Assembly (NCBI GenBank): GCA_013152205.1
Contig: JAADGV010000009.1
Location: forward strand, 36,301 to 100,300
Direction: 5' to 3'
Length of the DNA stretch: 64,000 nucleotides
DNA from: Planctomycetota bacterium
GTDB lineage: Bacteria; Planctomycetota; Planctomycetia; Pirellulales; Lacipirellulaceae
The notes under the pieces are model-generated. The model worked only from the letters and a program-made list of their open reading frames with translations, made no database searches and had not been told where the DNA came from. Both the position numbers and the translations under genes were made by a program. How positions within the stretch are numbered: position 1 is the first letter of the stretch; the number at the start of each line of letters is the position of its first letter. Positions 8,413 to 17,035 of the stretch are shown piece by piece.

Positions 8413-10344
8413 ATGTCTCATCAGTCCGACCTTATCGCAACCGACATCGACGCCTATCTCAAGCAGCACGAGAATAAGGAGCTGCTACGGTTTCTTACTT
8501 GTGGCAGCGTCGACGATGGCAAAAGCACGCTCATCGGGCGCCTGCTGTACGACGCGAAAATGATCTACGAAGATCAGCTTGCTGCCCTCGAAAAAGACTC
8601 CGCAACCATCGGCACCACCGGCGGCGGATTCGACCCGGCCTTGCTTACCGATGGTCTCAAAGCTGAGCGAGAACAGGGCATTACCATTGATGTTGCCTAC
8701 CGTTATTTCTCGACAGCCAAACGCAAATTCATCATCGCCGATACCCCAGGCCACGAGCAGTACACTCGCAACATGGCCACAGGGGCCAGCACTTGCGATC
8801 TGGCAATCATTCTCATCGATGCCCGGCACGGTGTATCGACCCAGACCAAGCGACATTCGTTTATCGTCTCGCTGCTGGGCATCAAGCACGTGATCGTTGC
8901 CATCAATAAAATGGATTTGGTTGACTTCTCGGAAGAAACATACACCCAAATCCAAAGCGACTACGTCGATTTTGCGACCCGATTGGACATGAAGGATCTG
9001 CATTTCCTCCCGCTCTCGGCATTGCATGGCGACAACGTGGTCGACCACAGCGAAAATATGCCGTGGTACGAAGGCTCCACCCTGATGCACCTGCTCGAAC
9101 ATGTGCATATCGCGTCAGACCGCAATCTCATCGACTTTCGCTACCCTGTGCAATATGTGAATCGCCCGCATCTGGATTTCCGCGGTTTCTGCGGCACAAT
9201 TGCCTCGGGTCGTATCCACCGCGGCGATGAGGTCATGGTATTGCCTTCTCGCAAGACAAGCCGCGTAAAATCGATTGTCACCTACGATGGCGACCTCGAA
9301 GAAGCATTCGCCCCATTGTCGGTCACACTTACGCTAGAAGATGAAATCGACGTCAGCCGAGGCGACATGCTCGTTCGCCCCAAAAACGTACCGCAAATTG
9401 CTGACTCATTCGATGCCACCATCGTTTGGATGGCGGAGGAACCCATGGTGCCCGGCAAACAGTACGCCATTAAGCAAACCACTAAAACGGTCACGGGCAG
9501 TATCTCGACGTTGCGATACAGAATCGACGTCAACACCCTGCACCGCGAGGACGCCCCAACGCTCGCGCTGAACGAGATCGGCCGCTGCCAAATGCAGCTT
9601 AACCAGCCAGTCGCGTTCGATGGCTATCGAAACAACCATGGCACCGGTGCGTTTATCATTATCGACCGCATCACCAATGCCACCGTAGCCGCAGGTATGA
9701 TTCTGCAACGCACCGCTGGCGACAAAAAAGACCACTGGGACGATCAGGCCGACGAGCACCTGCAAACCGAGCGCAGCAACGTCTCGGCCGAAGAACGCCA
9801 AGCCCGCTACGGCCAGCAGCCGGTCACCGTTTTGCTAACAGGCCTAGCCGGTGCCGGCAAGACAACGCTCGCCTACGCCCTGGAACGCAAACTATTCGAC
9901 ATGGGCCGCGCCTGCTGCGTCCTCGACGGACAAAACATGCGCCGCGGCATCAGTCGCGACCTGGGTTTTACCGCAGACGACCGAAGCGAAAATCTACGCC
10001 GTAGCGCCGAAGTAGCCAAGCTGATGAACGACGCAGGCATGGTCTGCATCGCCGCGTTCCTCGCCCCACGCGAAGAAGTCCGCCAAAAAGCCGCCGAAGT
10101 CGTCGGCCGCGAGCGATTTTTAGTAGTCCACCTAAACGCCCCCATCGAAGTTTGCCGCGAACGCGACCAAGAAGGCCTCTACGGCGCCGCCGACGAAGGA
10201 GAAATCGCCAATTTCCCCGGTGTCAGCTCGCCCTACGAAGAGCCAGCGAATGCCGATTTAGTGTTAGCGACGCACGAGTTAGACGTGGACAACTGCGTCG
10301 AGCAAATCATGGAACTTCTGGCCGGTCGCGGGGCGGTTTCTTAA
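8413..10344 (+). CDS. cysNC: Bifunctional CysN/CysC: ATP sulfurylase GTPase subunit and APS kinase
   Basis: 643 residues. The EF-Tu-like GTPase part (about 1-450) has GSVDDGKS (31-38), DTPGHE (110-115) and NKMD (165-168), followed by the two beta-barrel domains. The APS kinase part (about 465-643) has a P-loop GLAGAGKT (477-484), then [12 protein letters not shown] and [10 protein letters not shown]. With CysD it makes APS, and the kinase half converts APS to PAPS. The fused form is common in bacteria. A repeat ends one base before the ATG and no Shine-Dalgarno sequence is visible, so translation may depend on upstream coupling or be leaderless-like. Confidence 0.96.
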   Translation: MSHQSDLIATDIDAYLKQHENKELLRFLTCGSVDDGKSTLIGRLLYDAKMIYEDQLAALEKDSATIGTTGGGFDPALLTDGLKAEREQGITIDVAYRYFSTAKRKFIIADTPGHEQYTRNMATGASTCDLAIILIDARHGVSTQTKRHSFIVSLLGIKHVIVAINKMDLVDFSEETYTQIQSDYVDFATRLDMKDLHFLPLSALHGDNVVDHSENMPWYEGSTLMHLLEHVHIASDRNLIDFRYPVQYVNRPHLDFRGFCGTIASGRIHRGDEVMVLPSRKTSRVKSIVTYDGDLEEAFAPLSVTLTLEDEIDVSRGDMLVRPKNVPQIADSFDATIVWMAEEPMVPGKQYAIKQTTKTVTGSISTLRYRIDVNTLHREDAPTLALNEIGRCQMQLNQPVAFDGYRNNHGTGAFIIIDRITNATVAAGMILQRTAGDKKDHWDDQADEHLQTERSNVSAEERQARYGQQPVTVLLTGLAGAGKTTLAYALERKLFDMGRACCVLDGQNMRRGISRDLGFTADDRSENLRRSAEVAKLMNDAGMVCIAAFLAPREEVRQKAAEVVGRERFLVVHLNAPIEVCRERDQEGLYGAADEGEIANFPGVSSPYEEPANADLVLATHELDVDNCVEQIMELLAGRGAVS

Positions 10345-10365
10345 ATCGCCTCGAAAAGCCAGCAG

Positions 10366-10388
10366 CCGCGATCTTATAGATCGCCGGA
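10366..10388. repeat. Short dispersed repeat, copy 1
   Basis: CCGCGATCTTATAGATCGCC plus GGA. 22 of 23 positions match 28110-28132. The core GATCT..AGATC is palindromic. Both copies sit just after a gene end. Confidence 0.7.
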
Positions 10389-10397
10389 GCCTCGGTT

Positions 10398-10907
10398 ATG
10401 ATCGTTCAATACGAATGCCAAACGACAGATACGTTCTTTCTCACCGCTTTTGAACGCCATTGGAAACAACGCCGTATCGATAAGTACATAACCGCGGTCA
10501 TTCGCGTGGGAGTAACGGCCCTTCTATTGGGCGCAGTCGCAACTGCCCTACAGAGAGAATGGGGATTAGCATTTGCTTCTGTTTGTCTTTCCGCGCTGTT
10601 TCTTTCGCGACGCAGCCTTAATCGGTTGGTTCTCTTAAAAAACGTTAGAAAATCTCCGTACTACAACGAAGTAACAAAAACGTCGCTCACAGATGACGAA
10701 TTCCTTAGCGAAAGCTCCAAATCTTCGGAGAAAGCAAACTGGAACGCGTTTACTCGTGCCATTTGTTTTTCCGATGGCATCCTGCTATACCAAGGCCCAA
10801 ACATATTTCATTGGTTGCCCAATTCTGCGCTCGTCGAAGGCTCAACGCCCGAACAGGCTGCGTCTGTGATCCGGGAGCGTGTTTCAGACTATCGCCAGAT
10901 TTTCTAA
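10398..10907 (+). CDS. YcxB-like membrane protein
   Basis: 169 residues. Two adjacent hydrophobic segments (about 31-50 and 55-68) are followed by a soluble C-terminal domain with NAFTRAICFSDGILLYQGPN and FHWLPNSAL, the pattern of the YcxB-like C-terminal domain. Family function is unknown. It follows cysNC by 53 bp on the same strand, but no link to sulfur metabolism is evident. ATG at 10398 is used; no strong ribosome binding site is seen. Confidence 0.7.
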   Translation: MIVQYECQTTDTFFLTAFERHWKQRRIDKYITAVIRVGVTALLLGAVATALQREWGLAFASVCLSALFLSRRSLNRLVLLKNVRKSPYYNEVTKTSLTDDEFLSESSKSSEKANWNAFTRAICFSDGILLYQGPNIFHWLPNSALVEGSTPEQAASVIRERVSDYRQIF

Positions 10908-10944
10908 CTATGCTCGCGCAAGTTCGCAGCATGTCCAATTATCA

Positions 10945-11514
10945 CTATGATGCGTTCAACACCAGTTCCAAAAGTATCGTAATAGCCAGCAATCCTGAGC
11001 TAACATAGGCAGCTGTTGGGTTCACTTTCCCTCCTCCGTTGCCTAGGCCAAAACTAGGCCCGAGGCCATTCCAAAACCAAAAGCCTGGCAGCACTGTGGC
11101 AATTCCAAACAGCCACAGCAACCAAATCGGACTTCCATATCGCAAGAGGTCGCCGGCGTCGCCAACAGCGCCAAACGATCCAAGCCCAATGTACATTCCG
11201 TTTGAGACCAGACAGAAACCCGCGAAAAAACAGACAAGGTACTCGCCTGCCCATTGTTTTTTTTGGAACACCACACACAACAACATTGGGACAACCGTGC
11301 CAAACAATGGACCTGCCCAGGCAACCCAGATTGGATGGGGGTTCACTGCCATGTCAGTGCGAGAAATCGCCAGTGGATGCAAGATAACCCGTGCAATTTG
11401 GCCACCTGTGGCATAGGCTCCCAACATGTGACCTAGCTCATGAACGGCCATCATCGCCAGCCAACAAAATGGCAAGAAGCTGACGATAAGCAACACTTGA
11501 TGAATGCGTTTCAT
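10945..11514 (-). CDS. M50-like membrane metalloprotease family protein
   Basis: 189 residues with five or six predicted membrane segments. HELGH at 25-29 inside the first helix is the zinc-binding motif of intramembrane-type site-2 protease relatives. A possible third-ligand region is GAVGDAGDLL. The protein is short and lacks a PDZ domain, so it fits the compact M50-like group better than RseP. Substrate unknown. It is convergent with the YcxB-like gene. Confidence 0.72.
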   Translation of the reverse strand: MKRIHQVLLIVSFLPFCWLAMMAVHELGHMLGAYATGGQIARVILHPLAISRTDMAVNPHPIWVAWAGPLFGTVVPMLLCVVFQKKQWAGEYLVCFFAGFCLVSNGMYIGLGSFGAVGDAGDLLRYGSPIWLLWLFGIATVLPGFWFWNGLGPSFGLGNGGGKVNPTAAYVSSGLLAITILLELVLNAS

Positions 11515-11565
11515 GGCATGAAGCTGCTACTATAGCAGTGGAACAAACCCCACTTGCTTGAAAGT

Positions 11566-12180
11566 CTATTCCTGGTCAGCGCCCCCTGGTGACGACGTTG
11601 TCTCTACCTCTTTCTTCTGCACCGCTTCTACATACTCCTGTGCCTTCTCCAAATACGCCGGTGTTCGCAACCCGACCGCCTGGGCTTCTTTCCTCGCCTC
11701 TTCGGGCGACAGTTTGCCATCGAGCACTCGATAGGCATACCAGATCGCCCCCACTCGATTGGCCGACCCGCAGTGGAAAACCGTCGGGCCACGGCGCTTA
11801 TCTCGCAACACTTTTATCACCTTGTCAAAAACTTCGGGCTTGAGTTGCTCCGGTCTTTGAAAGGGTGCGTGCACAAACTTCATACCGGCTTGATCTACCG
11901 CAACGGCTTCGTCCCAGGGAATTTCCTTGGCAAGGCGGAGGCTAATAATCGTTTGAATGCCATGGGCTTTGAGCAACGCCAAATCGCTCGGAGCTGGCTG
12001 ACCGGCTAAATAGATATCTCCAAAGACCGTTACCGGCTGCATCGAACCAAGTTGCATCTTCTTGAGCCTCATCGTTGGACTAGATCTAGTAACTTCAGCC
12101 GGGGACTGCTGGGCAATCGCAATCTCTGGCAAGAAAACACTTACCCCCAAGCACACAACCGACAATCGCAGTAAAGCCAT
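11566..12180 (-). CDS. Exported dual-specificity-like phosphatase (DUF442 type)
   Basis: 204 residues. A signal peptide (1-23, ending in AIA-Q) is followed by a cysteine-phosphatase domain. IYLAGQPAPSDLALLKAHG and ISLR are typical of the DUF442/beta-lactamase-hydrolase-like group, and HCGSANRVG carries Cys137 and Arg142 of the CX4-5R signature. The CX4R spacing is one residue shorter than the usual CX5R, which may alter or abolish activity. Exported location and substrate are inference. A GGGGGA lies 7 nt upstream of the ATG. Confidence 0.75.
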   Translation of the reverse strand: MALLRLSVVCLGVSVFLPEIAIAQQSPAEVTRSSPTMRLKKMQLGSMQPVTVFGDIYLAGQPAPSDLALLKAHGIQTIISLRLAKEIPWDEAVAVDQAGMKFVHAPFQRPEQLKPEVFDKVIKVLRDKRRGPTVFHCGSANRVGAIWYAYRVLDGKLSPEEARKEAQAVGLRTPAYLEKAQEYVEAVQKKEVETTSSPGGADQE

Positions 12181-12296
12181 CTCTCTATCCCCCAGCCTAT
12201 TGAACTGCCCCTGAACTACAATAAACCGTTATATTGGCGTAAGCCAAGGGGCTGCAACCCCCCCTCGGCTTTGCCCCAGAGAAAGGAAAACACCCC

Positions 12297-12584
12297 TTGG
12301 AAAAAATCGGCCTCGCTTTCCGCTCGTCGCTTACTTCTAACGAAGTGCGTGACACCTATATCAAACCTCTGCGCGCAGCCCTCAAAGAGCATCAAGCTGG
12401 CATCTACAGCAACCACCTCCGGCAAGTCGACCCCGATGCTATCACTCCGACCGAGCACTTGCTGGTGTTTGAAGTCAACGATTTCAAAGAAGGCCTTCGC
12501 CTGCTACGAGTCGAGCTAGAAAAAATCGGTTTCCCTGAGGCAACGCGATTCCAAAACCTTAACCCCTCGTCGCCAGGGTATTAA
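12297..12584 (+). CDS. Small conserved-looking protein of unknown function
   Basis: 95 residues, charged and without membrane or signal segments. The likely start is TTG at 12297, preceded by GAAAGGA about 10 nt upstream. The sequence has protein-like character (LRAALKEHQAGIYSNHL, LLVFEVNDFKEGLRLLRVEL) and suggests an alpha/beta fold. No family was recognised. It is divergent from the phosphatase gene. Confidence 0.55.
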   Translation: MEKIGLAFRSSLTSNEVRDTYIKPLRAALKEHQAGIYSNHLRQVDPDAITPTEHLLVFEVNDFKEGLRLLRVELEKIGFPEATRFQNLNPSSPGY

Positions 12585-12612
12585 CTCAAACGGAAAACGC
12601 CGGCATGATTTT

Positions 12613-12921
12613 GCCCGCGAATCACGCGAATGAGTTCGATTGCTACCAAACTCAAAGTGAAAAAAAGAATCACCACAGAGGGCGCGGAGGATCGCAGAGA
12701 AACTTATTTATAGAAAATAGTCTCCTTAACTTTTCCCTCTGCGTGGATCTGCGTCCTCTGCGGTAAAACCTTTTTCGTATCTTTCGTCGTGCCCGTCGTG
12801 TCGTCGTGGTTCAATATCCTTACTCGGTGGTAAAATCAGCATGTCGAGTTAAGGTTGGTAAATTCTTATCTGCCTATCGCCTAAATAAGCATTTTCGCGT
12901 CTATTCGCGTGATTCGCGGGC
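12613..12921. repeat. Nested inverted repeats (families D and C)
   Basis: Fills most of the 378-bp gap before the Rrf2 gene. The outer arms GCCCGCGAATCACGCGAAT (12613-12631) and 12903-12921 are a perfect 19-bp inverted repeat. Inside are CACAGAG-type arms at about 12672-12700 and 12735-12762, related to 15223-15267 and 24073-24117. No gene lies inside. Confidence 0.85.
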
Positions 12922-12962
12922 TCTCTTCTTTTCAATTTGAGAACGAAGGGATCAAGCAACTC

Positions 12963-13391
12963 TCAGATGTACCACATCGGCCCCGCACTAGCAGTCGTGG
13001 CCCGATCGACCAAACTGGCCAGCGAGATTTCGCTCAGTCGTGCTCGGCGCTCAACTGCCACCTCCTGGCAAACATCAAGCAGCACCGACGCTAAGGGCGA
13101 AGCAGCCGACGTGCATGTCGTCGGCTCGACATTGCCTTCTATTACGTCAAGCACCTCGGCCAACGAAATCTCCTCCGGCTGACGGTTCAACCGATAGCCA
13201 CCCGCCGCGCCGCGAGTACTGCTGACTAAGCCCGCCCGTTTTAGTTCCTGAAGTATTTGCACGAGAAATGGCGAAGGAATGCCATGCCGCTCCGAAATGC
13301 GACGCACCTGCACCGGCTCGCCCGCCTCAAAACACTGGGCCAACTCAAGCATCGCGAGGCAGGCGTATTCAGTTTTAGCGCTGAAGAGCAT
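12963..13391 (-). CDS. Rrf2 family transcriptional regulator
   Basis: 142 residues. N-terminal Rrf2 winged helix: MLFSAKTEYACLAMLELA, ISERHGIPSPFLVQILQELKRAG (about 33-56) and the wing SSTRGAAGGYRLNR. The middle has the family IEGNVEP turn. Only two Cys remain in the region where IscR has three, so an iron-sulfur cluster is doubtful; a CymR-like role in sulfur control is more likely. It lies immediately downstream of cysH on the same strand, with cysD and cysNC nearby. The start codon abuts a G-rich repeat and has no Shine-Dalgarno sequence. Confidence 0.88.
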   Translation of the reverse strand: MLFSAKTEYACLAMLELAQCFEAGEPVQVRRISERHGIPSPFLVQILQELKRAGLVSSTRGAAGGYRLNRQPEEISLAEVLDVIEGNVEPTTCTSAASPLASVLLDVCQEVAVERRARLSEISLASLVDRATTASAGPMWYI

Positions 13392-13402
13392 GGGGGGAGT
13401 GG

Positions 13403-13482
13403 GGGTTAGGGACTGGGGACTGGGGACTGGGACAAGTAGCCAAGTCTTTCCTAGCCCCCAGTCCCTAATCCCTAGCCCCTCT
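13403..13482. repeat. GGGGACT palindromic repeat (family G)
   Basis: Three tandem GGGGACT units on the left face TAGCCCCCAGTCCCTAATCC on the right, about 20 nt apart. The pair fills almost the whole gap between cysH and the Rrf2 gene. A related GC-skewed tract lies at 45805-45840 at the start of the metallophosphoesterase gene. Confidence 0.8.
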
Positions 13483-13485
13483 TGA

Positions 13486-14280
13486 TCAAATTCCGCTGCC
13501 GTCGCTTTCTTGAATCGTATGCAACCCGCATTCGGTCTTGGCCGTTCCGCTCCAACGGCCAGCGCGGTCGTCCGTTTCGCCTTCTGCCACAGCTTGGGTG
13601 CAGGGCCAGCAGCCGACGCTGGGGTAACCTTGGTCGTGCAACGGGTTATACGGAATGTTTTCGTCTAAAATCCGCTTCCAAACATCCTGCTTTTTCCAAT
13701 TCGCCAGCGGACTAATTTTCACCAACTTGAATTTCTTGTCCCAGCCAACAATTGCCGCCTGCGCGCGGTCTGCACTCTGGTCGCGCCGGATGCCGCTCAT
13801 CCAAGCATGTTTCTCGTGCGTGCCCCGATGCAGCAGTTTGATCTTGCGATCCATGCAGCATTGGGCCGGATTCGTTTTATACAACGGGCCTTTATGGAAT
13901 GCTTCGTATTCAGGAACCGACAGGTCCGGCTTCAGCATATCGACTTCAACGCCATACTTCTCAGCGATGCGATCTCGCAGATCGAGCGTCTGCTGAAATT
14001 GGTAGCCCGTATCGAGATTGAAGACATACGTCTCGGGTGCCACACGAGCCAGCATCGTCAAAATGACACATCCCTCGGGACCAAAAGCCGTTGCCATGGT
14101 TAGGCGGGGCGCATACCGCTCAGCTGCCCACGAAATGATTTCCTCCGGCGTAGCACTCTCTAAGCGAGCACTTTGCTCGGCCAAATCAGAAAGAAACTCA
14201 GGTGTCGGCTCCAGGGGCTCAAAGGTATCGCCACGCGTGGCAACCTTTGGCTCAGCAACAGAACTGGCGGATTGTGTCAC
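13486..14280 (-). CDS. cysH: Adenylyl-sulfate reductase, CysH family, iron-sulfur type
   Basis: 264 residues from the GTG at 14280, preceded by GAGAGGG at 6 nt; an alternative GTG at 14304 lacks a ribosome binding site. The PP-loop-like fold shows ATAFGPEGC and FNLDTGYQF. Cys141-Cys142 and Cys224-x-x-Cys227 are the four ligands of a [4Fe-4S] cluster, and Cys251 in KTECGLH is the catalytic thiol. The cluster ligands mark the APS-reducing type, which reduces activated sulfate to sulfite with thioredoxin. An APS kinase is also encoded nearby, so PAPS use cannot be excluded. A good promoter lies upstream at 14352-14380. Confidence 0.94.
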   Translation of the reverse strand: MTQSASSVAEPKVATRGDTFEPLEPTPEFLSDLAEQSARLESATPEEIISWAAERYAPRLTMATAFGPEGCVILTMLARVAPETYVFNLDTGYQFQQTLDLRDRIAEKYGVEVDMLKPDLSVPEYEAFHKGPLYKTNPAQCCMDRKIKLLHRGTHEKHAWMSGIRRDQSADRAQAAIVGWDKKFKLVKISPLANWKKQDVWKRILDENIPYNPLHDQGYPSVGCWPCTQAVAEGETDDRAGRWSGTAKTECGLHTIQESDGSGI

Positions 14281-14351
14281 GAAATTCCCTCTCGATCTGA
14301 CCACACGTTGGGCTAGTCGTTATTAATGGTTGAGATAGCTAACTCAATTCA

Positions 14352-14380
14352 ATCATATGTATTCAGGTCAACATAGTCAA
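14352..14380 (-). promoter_or_regulatory. Promoter of cysH
   Basis: On the minus strand, TTGACT (14380-14375), a 17-nt spacer and TATGAT (14357-14352) give 5/6 matches to each sigma70 hexamer. Transcription would begin near 14345, about 65 nt before the GTG. The AT-rich leader between is where an Rrf2 operator could lie, but none was identified. Confidence 0.65.
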
Positions 14381-14591
14381 CTAAAAATCTCTGTAGCCTC
14401 AACATCGGCAGAAAACACGCAAAACATGCGAGTTTCTACGCAAGTCGAATGTCAAAATATGCCGATTACAACGACTGTGCGGTCTCTCGTGTGGCAGCAC
14501 CAAAGCCATGGAATCGCCTCCCGGGAATTTCAAAGCACTCCAAAAGACGTAACATTTCGCTATTCGCTCAAATCCGCAAGGACTCCTGCTC

Positions 14592-15128
14592 ATGCCAGCA
14601 CTCCACCTCCAACGCCTTCAACTGGCCCCATTGGGCATTCTTGCGCTAAGCATCATCAGCAGTACCGCCTACGGCCAACGACCTCAGTACGCGAACCCGT
14701 ACTCCGCAAGGCTAAGGCAACCTGTGAGTGTCACCACGCCGGCGATGGAATATTTTGGCAAAGGACTCATCACATCAACCACCAGACAGCGCGCACGGCA
14801 GCAGCGACCTCTTCCGCAGCCACTGCAAGTTGCTGGCACCAAACCATTTCGCAACTTGCAACGAGGGGCCACCATTAGCCCGTACCTCGGCCTCGACTTC
14901 CGCACCAGCGAACTCAGTATCCCCAACTACCTCGCCTTCGTGCGTCCTCAGCAGCAGCAACAGCTTGCCAACAAAGCACAGGAAGCCCAAGTCCGCCGGC
15001 TCAAGCAACAGCTTCGCGTAGCAACTGCGCAGGGAATTGTTTCCAACAACCCCAGCGGCGGTGTCCCCACCACAGGCCACAGCGCACAATTTCTAAACAT
15101 GGGCGGTTACTTTCCCGCCGCGCGTTAG
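14592..15128 (+). CDS. Secreted protein of unknown function
   Basis: 178 residues. A signal peptide (about 1-28, ending STAYG-Q) precedes a Gln/Arg/Pro-rich mature protein with a helical Gln stretch (PQQQQQLANKAQEAQVRRLKQ). NLQRGATISPYLGLDF and FLNMGGYFP resemble short secreted proteins seen in planctomycetes, but I cannot name a family. It stands alone between the cysH promoter region and a repeat field. The region 14281-14591 otherwise holds only the cysH promoter. Confidence 0.65.
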   Translation: MPALHLQRLQLAPLGILALSIISSTAYGQRPQYANPYSARLRQPVSVTTPAMEYFGKGLITSTTRQRARQQRPLPQPLQVAGTKPFRNLQRGATISPYLGLDFRTSELSIPNYLAFVRPQQQQQLANKAQEAQVRRLKQQLRVATAQGIVSNNPSGGVPTTGHSAQFLNMGGYFPAAR

Positions 15129-15222
15129 TACGTTGTTTCAAAACCGACACTAGCCCGACGCGCTAGCAAGGGAAATCGGGTTCCTCGTCCCCCCTCGCTA
15201 AGGCGTCGGGTGGTTGTTTTCT

Positions 15223-15400
15223 CAGTGTCCTCCGTGACTCTGTGGTTATTCTCTTTTCACTTTGAGTTTCACCCATTAGCGTGTATTAGCGCTGATTAGC
15301 GGTTCCTTTTTTTTGTTTGCGGCCAAAGGCCCCGCTGTGTCCTCTGTGGTAAAACCTTCTTCGTATTTTGCGTCGTGCTCGTCGTATCGTTGTGGTCTAA
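15223..15400. repeat. Composite repeat field (families C, F, C)
   Basis: Fills much of the gap before the next gene. A 45-nt element (15223-15267) matches the reverse complement of 24073-24117 at 44 of 45 positions. An abutting 44-nt element (15270-15313, core TTAGCGTGTATTAGCGCTGA) matches the reverse complement of 19575-19618 at 43 of 44. A further tract with TCCTCTGTGGTAAAACCTTC and TCGTCGTATCGTTGTGG follows, like 12750-12815. No gene lies here. Confidence 0.9.
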
Positions 15401-15531
15401 TTGACTCTTCGCCGTAGCACTAGAGCAATTCCTCAAAATAGGCAGACGCTTTTCAGCGAAAAAACTGCAACGAAACCATACATTATTGACTACATGTCAG
15501 AGCGACACGCTCTAGTTGGAAAGGGGAAACC

Positions 15532-16050
15532 ATGTTGAAACGACTTACCACGACTCCGCTCCCAGTTCTCTGCGCCATTGCTTGTGCTCTAACGACGACA
15601 TTCACCTCGGTTACCGCTGCCCAAAATACCGACCGCACTCCAGAACAGCAGCGATTTTTAGATCTCGAAAAATCTCTTAGTGGTACAACGCTCGTCGGCC
15701 ACTTTACCGACTCCAACGAAGAAGCGACCACGCTGACAGCTGAGCGATACGAATTGCAAAGCGTTCGTCACGTAGGCAAAGATCAGTGGCGGTTTCTTGT
15801 TCGTATCCGCTACGACGAGCGTGATGTTACGCTGCCACTGACTCTGCCAATACACTGGGCTGGTGACACGCCTGTCGTTTCGATCAACAAATTTGCCATT
15901 CCCGGCCTGGGGACTTACACCGCTCGCGTAATGTTCTTCGCCGACCATTACGCTGGCTTCTGGAGCGGGGCCGACCACGGCGGACACCTCTTCGGCATCA
16001 TCAAACGCAACGAAAAAGAGACCACCGAAGCGGCGCCGGTCAAGAAATAG
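15532..16050 (+). CDS. Secreted protein of unknown function
   Basis: 172 residues. A signal peptide (1-29, SVTA-A) is followed by a beta-rich domain with FLDLEKSLSGTTLVGHFT, WRFLVRIRYDERDVTLPLTL and VMFFADHYAGFWSGADHGG. It looks like a conserved extracytoplasmic beta-sandwich, but I recognise no family. AAGGGGAAACC before the ATG gives a good ribosome binding site. Confidence 0.7.
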   Translation: MLKRLTTTPLPVLCAIACALTTTFTSVTAAQNTDRTPEQQRFLDLEKSLSGTTLVGHFTDSNEEATTLTAERYELQSVRHVGKDQWRFLVRIRYDERDVTLPLTLPIHWAGDTPVVSINKFAIPGLGTYTARVMFFADHYAGFWSGADHGGHLFGIIKRNEKETTEAAPVKK

Positions 16051-16053
16051 TCG

Positions 16054-16198
16054 GTCAAGCAGCAGGAGGATTGCAAAGTCACTGTGGGAGGCGTCTCTGA
16101 CGCCGATCGTGAGTCAAAACAAGCACTTTCGGCGTCGGGAGACGCCTCCCACAATCACAGATCGTCGACTTCTTTGCAATTGTCCTGCGGTCAAGCAG
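16054..16198. repeat. Nested palindrome with GGCGTCTC hairpin (family I)
   Basis: The inner arms 16083-16106 and 16129-16153 (TGTGGGAGGCGTCTC) form a near-perfect stem. The outer arms GGATTGCAAAGTC and GACTTCTTTGCAATTGTCC are imperfect inverted copies. The whole unit is bounded by a GTCAAGCAG direct repeat (16054-16062, 16190-16198), whose right copy overlaps the rsmE stop codon. The direct repeats suggest a target duplication. Confidence 0.8.
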
Positions 16199-16880
16199 TA
16201 GTCGCCGCCGCGACCAGCGCAACCGCTGCCGTTTCGATGCGCAATATGCGACTCCCCAGTCCCACGACCGCCCACCCGGCGCCTTCGGCAGACGCGGCTT
16301 CTTCGTCAGTAAATCCGCCTTCGGGACCAACGGCAATCGTCAAATCGCTCGTCCCGTCGTGGCCAATTTGGCCAAACGGCACCCCTCCCGGATGCGCAAA
16401 AACGCGACTCCCCCGTGTTTCGATCGTCTCGAACTCATCCCAGCCGCACGCCGATGCCAGCTCCATCAGCCTATTTCGGCCGCACTGTTTACTAGCCTCG
16501 ATCACATAGCGATTAAGCCTTTCAGGCTTTGGATTGCCCACACTCCTGGCAGTCCGCAGCGGCACAAGTCGAGTGACACCCAACTCAACCGCCTTTTCGA
16601 TTAGCCATCGTTGACGATCGCCCTTAGGCAAGGCAACAGCCAACGTCAGCGCGAACGGCAACTCCCGCTCGATCTCCTGCTGGGGGCCCACGACCAATTC
16701 CACCGTGCTACGCTTGCAACGGACTACTTCCGCCCGATATTCGCCCCCGCAACCGTCAAACAAAACCAGCTCAAGCCCCGGCTGGGCGCGCATGACATGC
16801 AGCAGATGATGCGCCTCGCTGCCCGACAGCGTGACCGACGACCCCTGAATTGGTTCTGCACAATAATAACGATCTGCCAT
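16191..16880 (-). CDS. rsmE: 16S rRNA m3U1498 methyltransferase RsmE
   Basis: 229 residues, the normal length. An N-terminal PUA-like domain (about 1-70, SGSEAHHLLHVMR) precedes a SPOUT methyltransferase domain with ALPKGDRQRWLIEKAVELGV, GPEGGFTDEE and the knot segment VGLGSRILRIETAAVAL. The enzyme methylates U1498 in helix 44 of 16S rRNA using SAM. AAGGGTTT precedes the ATG. The last codons overlap a dispersed repeat. No operon partner. Confidence 0.93.
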   Translation of the reverse strand: MADRYYCAEPIQGSSVTLSGSEAHHLLHVMRAQPGLELVLFDGCGGEYRAEVVRCKRSTVELVVGPQQEIERELPFALTLAVALPKGDRQRWLIEKAVELGVTRLVPLRTARSVGNPKPERLNRYVIEASKQCGRNRLMELASACGWDEFETIETRGSRVFAHPGGVPFGQIGHDGTSDLTIAVGPEGGFTDEEAASAEGAGWAVVGLGSRILRIETAAVALVAAATTA

Positions 16881-17035
16881 AAACCCTTGCTAGCAACGCT
16901 AGCACCACATGTAAAACATCGCTCCAGACCAAACAGCCCACCAAAGTTTCAGTAGACAAACTACCGATTCAACTTGTGGCATTGTGTCCCGTTCGCCAAC
17001 CCAAAAAATATCAATAACGCCGGGAATCGTCACGC

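Noticed and set aside
12613..12921. CACAGAG/CGCGAATCACGC repeats as a CRISPR array
   Set aside because: Units are inverted rather than direct, spacing is irregular, and no spacers or cas genes are present.
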